Positions 57,255 to 64,000 of a stretch of DNA of 64,000 bases are shown piece after piece. A program made the position numbers and the translations under genes. Numbering within the stretch: position 1 is the first letter of the stretch; every line of letters begins with the position of its first letter. The notes beneath the pieces were generated by a model that made no database searches, was not told where the DNA came from, and was given only the letters and a program-made list of their open reading frames with translations. The DNA is taken from the NCBI GenBank assembly GCA_027422505.1, contig JAPQWV010000301.1, positions 186,001 to 250,000 on the forward strand, written 5' to 3'. Source of the DNA: Craterostigma plantagineum (lineage: Eukaryota > Streptophyta > Magnoliopsida > Lamiales > Linderniaceae).

Positions 57255-58070
57255 GTCAACAATTATCAGCCGCCAAAACACCTCAACAAAATGGGGTCGT
57301 TGAAAGGAAAAATCGAACACTAGTGGAAGCCGCTCATACAATGCTGATCCAATCGGGACTTCCACACTTTCTATGGGCTGAAGCAGTCAATACCGCTTGT
57401 TTTACTCAAAGCAGGACGGTGGTTCACAAACGGTTCAACAAGACTCCGTACGAGATTGTGAATAATAGAGTGCCCAACATCCAAGTGCTTTGTGGCGAAC
57501 GACCGAGAGCAAAGTGCAAAGTTCGACCCTAAAGCATTCGAAGCTACATTTATCGGGTATTCTTCAACATCAAAAGCGTACCAAGTATACATCAAGTCCA
57601 ACCGAACTATTAAGTAAAGCTATAATATCACTTTCCACGAAGTGGCAGATATGGCTTCTGGTCAACTCTGTCCAGGACCCGTGCCTAACCAGATGGCTCC
57701 TGCACAACTCAGTTCAGGACCCGTACCTAACCCGTTGGTTTCTGAAGACAACATCTCAGAACCCGTAATCACTGGTGTGTTGGCAAAAAACCAACAGAAG
57801 ATGGCAACAACTCCGAATTCAACGTCAGAAGAAGCAATGAGACTTGTATTAGAAGATTTGGATTCTCTCTTCGAACCAGTATATCGGTCATGCACTGCTA
57901 CACCTCCAGTGGATTCACCACCCGACGAGACCGACGTACCAAGTTCATCTCACATCTCCACCCCACCCGATTCAGAACTGCCACAGAATAACGAAGAACC
58001 TACAGTGATCATCGAGGAAGTATCATCAGAGACGATCGATCCAAGTGAAGTATTGGAACTGCGTCAGTAA
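57255..58070 (+). pseudogene. pol: Integrase C-terminal part and acidic linker, copy D
   Basis: Begins with TPQQNGVVERKNRTL carrying the catalytic Glu, then HFLWAEAVNTACFTQSRTVV. A deletion after VNNRVPNI removes the KVFGCK part. It continues in another frame with FEATFIGYSSTSKAY and, from 57642 to 58070, a linker with two near-identical GPVPNQMAPAQLSSGPVPNP repeats and Ser/Pro/Glu-rich sequence. Confidence 0.8.
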
Positions 58071-58109
58071 AATGATCAATCGGAGACTTTAGGCAATCTA
58101 GATCCACAG

Positions 58110-59222
58110 ATGGCTGACGCATCGACTTCAGCATTGCCTCATGAGCGCAAGTGGATGAGAGGCCACTCGGTTGATCAGATAATTGGCGATCCTTCGGTTG
58201 GTGTGAGGACACATCGTCAACACAGTCTTTTCAGTTGCTTTCTGAGCCAAAACGAGCCTACCAAAGTAGTTTGGACAATTGCAATGCAAGAGGAAAACAA
58301 TCAATTCGAGCGTCTTCAAGTGTGGACCTTGGTACCCCGTCCACATGGGAAAACAGTGGTCGGAACTAAATGGGTTTTCAAGAATAAGAAAAATGAAGAT
58401 GCTGAAGTGATCCGGAACAAAGCAAGGCTAGTTGCTAAGGGATACAATCAACAGGAAGGCATCGACTACGACGAGACTTATGCTCCTGTTGCCCGTATCG
58501 AAGCTATCCGCCTCCTACTGGCTTATGCGGCTCACAAAGACTTCAAAGTCTATCAGATGGATGTTAAAACTGCCTTTCTCAACGGTGTGTTAAAAGAAGA
58601 AGTCTACGTCGCTCAGCCGGAAGCTTTCGTTGATCAAGAACATCCCGATCACGTCTATCGCTTGGACAAAGCTCTCTATGGACTAAAACAAGCCCCACGT
58701 GCTTGGTACGATGTCCCGAGTGATTTCCTCGTGAAGTCTGGATTCATGCGAGGTACGATAGACACAACCCTCTTCATTAAAAGGCATGAAAAAGATCTGA
58801 TGGTCGTCCAAGTATACGTCGACGACATCATCTTCGGCTCAACAAATCCTCGGCTCTGCAAGAAGTTTGGAGATCTCATTAAGAGCCAATTCGAGATGAG
58901 TCACATGGGAGAGATGCAATTTTTCTTAGCCCTTCAAGTCAGGCAGCTCAATGATGGAATTTTCGTAAGTCAGACAAAATACATCAAGGATATTCCGAAG
59001 AAGTTTCATCAAGACCAGAGCAAGCCTCTCAGCACTCCTATGTCACCAAGCTGCAAGTTGGATGCCGATCCCTCTGGTAAATCGGTCGACATCACACTAT
59101 ATCGTAGTATTATTGGATCTCTTCTCTACCTCACTTCGAGCCGGCCGTATATCATGTTTGCCACCTGCTTGTGTGCCCGTTTTCAAGCCGATCCCAAAGA
59201 ATCCATATGCTCGCGGTCAAAA
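58110..59222 (+). pseudogene. pol: Reverse transcriptase, copy D
   Basis: The longest open pol stretch: [86 protein letters not shown], and an intact catalytic loop [12 protein letters not shown] near 58810, then [18 protein letters not shown] and [17 protein letters not shown] small deletion after PTKV removes a few residues and a frameshift at about 59210 separates RNase H. All RT catalytic residues are present, unlike in copies A (YVND) and E1 (loop deleted). Confidence 0.9.
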
Positions 59223-59754
59223 GAATTTTACGCTACCGTAAGGGCACCTCTACCCTTGGCTGGTATCCAATGGGTACGAATTTCAAACTTATCGGCTACA
59301 CTGACGCTGACTATGCAGGTTGCCGAATGGACAGGAAAAGCACGTCCGGTGGCGCTCAATTTCTAGGCAAAAAGCTGGTCTGCTGGTCATCCAAAAAGCA
59401 GAACTGTGTGTCCACTTCGACGGCCGAAGCAGAATACGTAGCTGCCGCAAGTTGTTGCTCACAGATGCTGTGGATGCGGACACAGCTTCGCGACTATGGG
59501 TACAATGTAAATAATATACCCATATACAGTGATATCAAAATGCAATCGCCATTACTTGCAATCCTGTTCATCATTCACGCACAAAACACATAGACATTAG
59601 ATATCATTTTATCAAAGATCACGTAGAAAAAGGCACGATAGAGATGTACTTTGTGAACACAGAGTTTCAACTAGCTGACATTTTCACCAAGGCCTTGGAT
59701 GAGCAACGATTCCAATTCCTTGTCGGAAAATTGGGCATGTTGAATCTTCCGTAA
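59171..59754 (+). pseudogene. pol: RNase H, copy D
   Basis: [72 protein letters not shown], then a one-base loss at YSDIKMQ (YSDSQSA in copy E1). The tail RYHFIKDHVEKGT, LADIFTKALDEQRFQFL ends at a stop at 59752-59754, the natural end of pol in this family. Confidence 0.85.
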
Positions 59755-61411
59755 TATGTGCATTACCTGATCTTCTGTGCTATCACATGCTCTATTCTAT
59801 GTGTTTTCTATGCTTATTTGTCCTAATCTTGCCTGATAATAATAAATATATATATAATAATATAATGGGGTATGAGGAAATCCGTTAGCATGCTTCGATC
59901 TAAAGTCACCAAGAATTTTACCCCGACATGCGATCGATTTAATTGCTTAAATTTTGTCAGTCTAAGTCACATTCTTGTGTCTAAAAGGTCGTTTGATTGT
60001 TCCACTAGACACAAATCACTTTACATGCTCAAGCCTTGTTCCTTTTTCCTTTCTTTGGATCTACTTCTCGAGTGAGTCACACATCAATTACTTGTCTTAC
60101 CTAGTGATTCTTGGTTTCATACTCACCTTGTGTCAGATCGTTAGAAAAATGATAAGGGAGCTTAGGACATTCCTCACTCGGCCTTATATAAGTTTCCCTC
60201 ACATTAGCCCTTAGTCATCCACTTTGAGCCTTCTCCGATGTCCATTTCATCCTTTGAAACCCATTCCAACCCTTCAACCGAATTCAACACTGTTCGAATG
60301 GTTGCTCAAGCGAGAAAAGGAGGGGGAGAAAACAAAAGAAATAAAAAGGGGATGATGACAAACGAAGGCATTGCTCAACGCATAAAAATCAGACCAAAGG
60401 AACCGGCCTTCCGACTACCTTGTAGAAAGTGGCATGGTTCCTGCTGCGAACTTCTCCAACGATAATCTCGTACGCTCGTCAGAACGGCTTGAAGAGGAGC
60501 ACCACGAAGTGAATTTCTCCAACGATAATCCGGTCTTATATCGGGAAACGAGAAGAGGAGCGCAGCCTCGTGTACGCATACCATAACCGTGAACTTTTCC
60601 AAATAGATAATATCTTAAACCTCTCTAGGGACTAAGAGAAGAGGAGCACGGTATCTGCCCGAGCACCAACAAGAAGAACTTCGCCGACGATAATCTCCTA
60701 TAGCCTCGTGGAGAAGCGGAGCTTTAGCTTGAGCATAGCATAACAAGGGATAGTTCTTAAAAGAAAAGGAGGGATAATTGATTGAAAAACAGACAGACGC
60801 CGAAAAGAAAGGAAACGGACCTAGAAATGGAAGATGACGAAGAAATAAGCTCACTTTCCTATAAATTCCTTCCCTTCTAAGTCCTAGCCAAACTAAAACC
60901 TTTACACCCCTTTGATTCCAATCGACGGTCTCTCGCTTGGGTGAAATGATTAAACACGCCTCGATCACAAGTAAATTGACTTGAAACTTCTTGTATTGAC
61001 TTGAGTGATAAAAAGATAAAAATCCCAAGATAGAAATTATTGAGAGCAAGAGCGAAGCTAGTGAGAGTTGTCGAAATGGAGCAGTCTATGAACTTAGGAC
61101 TTTAGTTTGACGACAAGTCTTGACGGCATTTTCTCTTTCAAATGTCTCGTAAAATTTTAGGCTTGACGATTGATCGAATTAAAATAATCTGACCCCATAC
61201 TATAATAATAGTAAAATACGAAAAAATATATATAATAAATTTATATATATATAGGTAATTAATAAAATATATATATATGAAAAATGAAAATGAAAAATTT
61301 AAACTCATATACTTCGCACATTTTGACATGAAATGTTATGTTTCATATGCGTTGAATTGAATAAATGCGAATTTCTTTAGTATATCGCACATTCTAAATG
61401 CAATTAATCTG
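59755..61411 (+). other. Post-pol non-coding tract, copy D
   Basis: Matches E1 (11010-12650) and A2 (inverted, 23163-24727). Landmarks are the GTCTAAAAGGTC block, the GAAAAGGAGGGGGAGAAAA purine run near 60315, the four-unit repeat, AATCTGACCCCATACT near 61190, and an AT run. Small open frames in it are not conserved between copies. Confidence 0.75.
60448..60734 (+). repeat. Four-unit hairpin-like tandem repeat, copy D
   Basis: Units at 60448-60510, 60511-60590, 60591-60675 and 60676-60734. Each begins GAA(C/T)TT.(T/G)CC.A.GATAAT and ends with GA(G)AAG.GGAGC. Spacing differs but the two ends are kept, so a CTTCTCC / GGAGAAG-type stem could form in each. The array is present in at least three copies of the family. 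Confidence 0.7.
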
Positions 61412-61795
61412 TACCTACTTAGAGATAAACGTTAGTAATAATGGAGTTAATCAACAATTATTTTTGGCAATTTATCTTTGAAATATTTGGTTTTGTGTCT
61501 AGCTCCTCTCTTTGTAGTGTCGACGTCTCACTCCGTAATTTTGTTTGAAGGAATCTGATACACTTAGAGAAAAACGTCAAGAATATTTGGAGCTAATCCA
61601 CGATTTTTATATTTGCTCCCCCTCAAATAATGCGCAACAATTGACTAATTATGCAAGCATATTAAATCAATTCAAGTAACGAGCATATAACACACAAATT
61701 TACCAAGTAAGTACGTATACATGGTCCCCGGAAACATGTACCTCAAAATGTTGTGTGAGGGTGGAAGCAAAAAAAATATCGCATTTAAACAATTT
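61412..61795 (-). repeat. Inverted segment within copy D
   Basis: About 385 bp that match copies C and E1 only when read on the minus strand: CCCTCACACAAC near 61757, ATGTTTCCGGGGACCATGTAT near 61730, and the purine tract TTATTTGAGGGGGAGC near 61630. Sequence on both sides matches in the normal orientation. Confidence 0.6.
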
Positions 61796-63600
61796 GTGAA
61801 TAAGCAGTTCCAGTTCCATAAGCTCCAGTTACAATTCGCTGACCGAGCTGCTACAACTGAAAGAGGGGAATCCGCTCCAAAGTGGACTTTTGTGTTCGGG
61901 GCCTTACATTGGGTTTTATTTTGAAATAGGGGTCAATCTGAAATTCCTTAGAAAACTTACCATCAAGAAACTGAATATTAGAATTAATTCGCAATCTAAA
62001 GTTTCTCGATCGTAAACAATGTCGGGATCGATTTTGATTAACCGCGATAATTTGCGATCGAAAAATTAGAATTTTTCGTGTGCAAATAGTAATGGGCCTG
62101 ATCCCTTATATCGCAAAATGTCAAATCACAAGCCCGGCAACAAATTAATGATAGCTAATAAAAGTTTAACTTTTGTCAGTCGAAAAACTTTTTCTCACGC
62201 AAAACCTAATCGAAAAAAAAAACTCTCGCAAAACTTTCTCAGACGATTCAAAAACCTTCAAAATCTCTTGATTTTTCACTTCAAATCGTCTGATTAAGGT
62301 AGAAATTTGATTTGGTTACAGATTGCGAACGTTATAACTTGATTTGCTTCTACATTCTGTAGTTTTTCGCATGATTAGTTACGATTTTTCGACTGTCTTC
62401 AAAAAACCATTTAAACGTATTCTGTTTCACTAAATTTAGGCATGCTTCTTGGATTTTCTGAGTTAAATGCCTGTTGTTTAGGTAGATTCAATGTTTTTGA
62501 TGAAACGGATAGCGTAAATCGTTGGAAAATTTCCATCTGTGATTATAAAATGAGTTTCGATAAAACTGGGTATTTTGATGTTTTGAAGCTGTCGAAGAAC
62601 TTTGTCGATCGCAAATTATCTTAATTGGATTTCATTTCAATCGAGATACTATTTGTGTCGATTTAGTTTTCGATTGCAAAATTTTGACTTAGTCATCACG
62701 ATAAAAGATTATAACCGTTACATTTACCATCGAAAAATCCAATTATGATTTTCTGCGAGCGAAAAACTTATGCACTGAATAGATAATTTAGACGCAAATT
62801 CAAATCGAGCGTTAAACTTACTATCGCAAAATTAAATTTCAATTTCACTTTATTTCGGTCGCAAAAATTTTAGCAGCGAGAAATTTATTTTTCAATGCTT
62901 AACTTTTTCGATCGTAAAATTCGCCGCTTAAAATAAATTGATCGAAAAATTTCTCGACATTTGACTTAGTCCTTCGTTGACTAATTTCCCGATAAAAATA
63001 TTTCGCAGCGAAAAATTTTACTTATAATCGAAAATCACATACCGCTCGACAAATTTCAAATCGAAAAATTTTGTTCAATCGAAGAAAATTTCTCAACAGT
63101 AAATTTACCTGAGATATAATTTCTCGATCGTAAATTTACTCGGAATTTTTCGTAAAATTGATCGACTACAGTCCAGATTTCAACTTCAACACTTAGAAAA
63201 TTTTCTCTAAGTCTTTTACACTGTAGCTAACAATAGCGGATAAAATTCTTCGATCGCAAAATTAGACGGAATTCTTTCAATTGAAATCAATATATAGGAA
63301 ATCAAATCGCAATTCAATTTTATCGACCGAAAATTTTCTTGGCATGAACAGTGACTTACTGATTTAACACTTAGCGAAATTTCGAACTATTTTTCACGCG
63401 ACATATATTTCATTCGAAATTACATTCATGCCATCACAATTTTTGAAATTGAACAAACACTATGCATTTGATATGATTTCAATTCCAAATTCATCGAGCA
63501 TGCTATTATTTGCAATATTACTATAGTTTGATGAAATTTATTCATATTTCGACTGAAAATAAAATTGATCTAATAAACTTTTATATATCTTATTTTTCAG
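61796..63600 (+). other. Leader-like tract before ORF3, copy D
   Basis: 61796-61910 is sequence not seen in copies C or E1. From 61915 (GAAATAGGGGTCAATCTGAAAT) it follows copy C, then becomes a dense field of CGATCGTAAATTT / TTTTTCGATCG words to about 63400, very like the 5' leader. The last 100 bases are plain AT-rich and end in a pyrimidine run before ORF3. No ORF of interest. Confidence 0.7.
63585..63600 (+). promoter_or_regulatory. Possible 3' splice site before ORF3, copy D
   Basis: ATCTTATTTTTCAG runs directly into the ORF3 start ATGG. A pyrimidine-rich run ending in CAG is the shape of a plant splice acceptor. In copy E1 the same spot reads TTGTTTTTCCAAATTG, with AG and ATG both lost. 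Splicing is an inference. Confidence 0.45.
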
Positions 63601-64000
63601 ATGGATCGCTACCCAAGATACAACCATGTATATGATCACAATATGTACTTGAAGGTTCAGGATACGAACTTTCAGCTCGATCTGACATTTCGGCGCCGGG
63701 ACGAGATCATCGTATCCATCCTCAGAGGCCACCCCATCTAGCATGCGTTAACGGTCACCGCATCAGTGCCGATGGTCTATCTCCAACAATTCTGGGGATA
63801 TATACAAGGAGTTGTAGCAAATGGGCATTCTCCTTCACAACAAAACTCGGGACGCGGCATATTCTTATGAGCAAGAGCCAGTTTGGGATGATGCTGGACT
63901 TGCCCCACAATGACGACTACGACCCGCTCCCGACGGACGCAGAGATGATTCAATACTTCTTGCACATGGGATACCAACCGCCGCTTACAAAATTAGCTCA
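63601..64000 (+). pseudogene. ORF3 of family R, copy D (5' part)
   Basis: ATG at 63601, MDRYPRYNHVYDHNMYLKVQ, then DTNFQLDLT, DEIIVSILRGHPI, a stop at 63739-63741, SVPMVYLQQFWGYIQG, and after a frameshift SQFGMMLDLPHND, then DAEMIQYFLHMGYQPPLTKLA at the window edge. This is the only copy with the start codon preserved and it defines the N-terminus. The YLQQFW segment recalls extra ORFs predicted in other plant copia elements (from memory, unchecked). Confidence 0.75.

Noticed and set aside
53386..59754. Copy D as an active autonomous element
   Set aside because: Stops in gag, frameshifts in linker, protease, integrase and RNase H, and a Cys-to-Tyr change in the zinc knuckle rule out an expressible polyprotein as written.
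61138..61329. Phe/Tyr/Ile-rich small frame
   Set aside because: Produced by the AT-rich simple-sequence run in the spacer and absent from other copies.
1..64000. tRNA, rRNA, host protein-coding genes
   Set aside because: None recognised. The only tRNA-like words are primer sites next to LTRs.

Overview
The window reads as eudicot plant repeat DNA, probably heterochromatin. Evidence: Ty1/copia polyproteins with plant-type primer sites complementary to initiator tRNA-Met, a plant L1-type LINE with a DUF4283-like ORF1, a plant pararetrovirus relic, AT-rich spacers, and no recognisable host gene, tRNA or rRNA in 64 kb. The species cannot be named from the sequence.

Most of the window is one family of long copia elements (called family R here; probably Sirevirus-like, an inference). 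Its reconstructed plan is: ~350-bp LTR, initiator-Met primer site, ~1-kb leader full of CGATCGAGAAA-type words, gag, coiled-coil linker, protease, integrase, RT, RNase H, a ~1.5-2 kb post-pol tract with four hairpin-like repeats, a second leader-like CGATCGAGAAA tract, a ~1000-residue third ORF (ORF3), a purine tract, and the 3' LTR. Six LTRs and five ORF3 copies are present. All copies are damaged.

Layout. 1-3300: gene-free, with an unusual TCTCGACAT word array. 3301-5554: 5' end of minus-strand copy G. 5555-9208: minus-strand element F with a putative 1.95-kb LTR. 9209-9785: minus-strand RT fragment H. 9786-12937 and about 19444-23162: two parts of plus-strand copy E1, split by minus-strand copy A (12938-19443). 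23163-31667: minus-strand copy A2, truncated at its 3' end, 5' LTR at 31317-31667. 31668-34512: plus-strand endogenous caulimovirid fragment. 34513-37738: 3' end of minus-strand copy B. 37739-51979: minus-strand copy C, carrying a plus-strand LINE (42230-49326) with an internal 1.77-kb tandem duplication. 51980-64000: plus-strand copy D, the most complete copy, running off the window inside ORF3.

The simplest history on the right is D inserted in C, C in the ORF3 of B, and B in the viral relic; the 5' ends of B and C would then lie beyond position 64000. On the left, A split E1, and later deletions and inverted joins removed several ends. Nothing here looks like a working host pathway. The least explained component is ORF3, with its own upstream leader-like tract and, in copy D, a splice-acceptor-like sequence just before its ATG.
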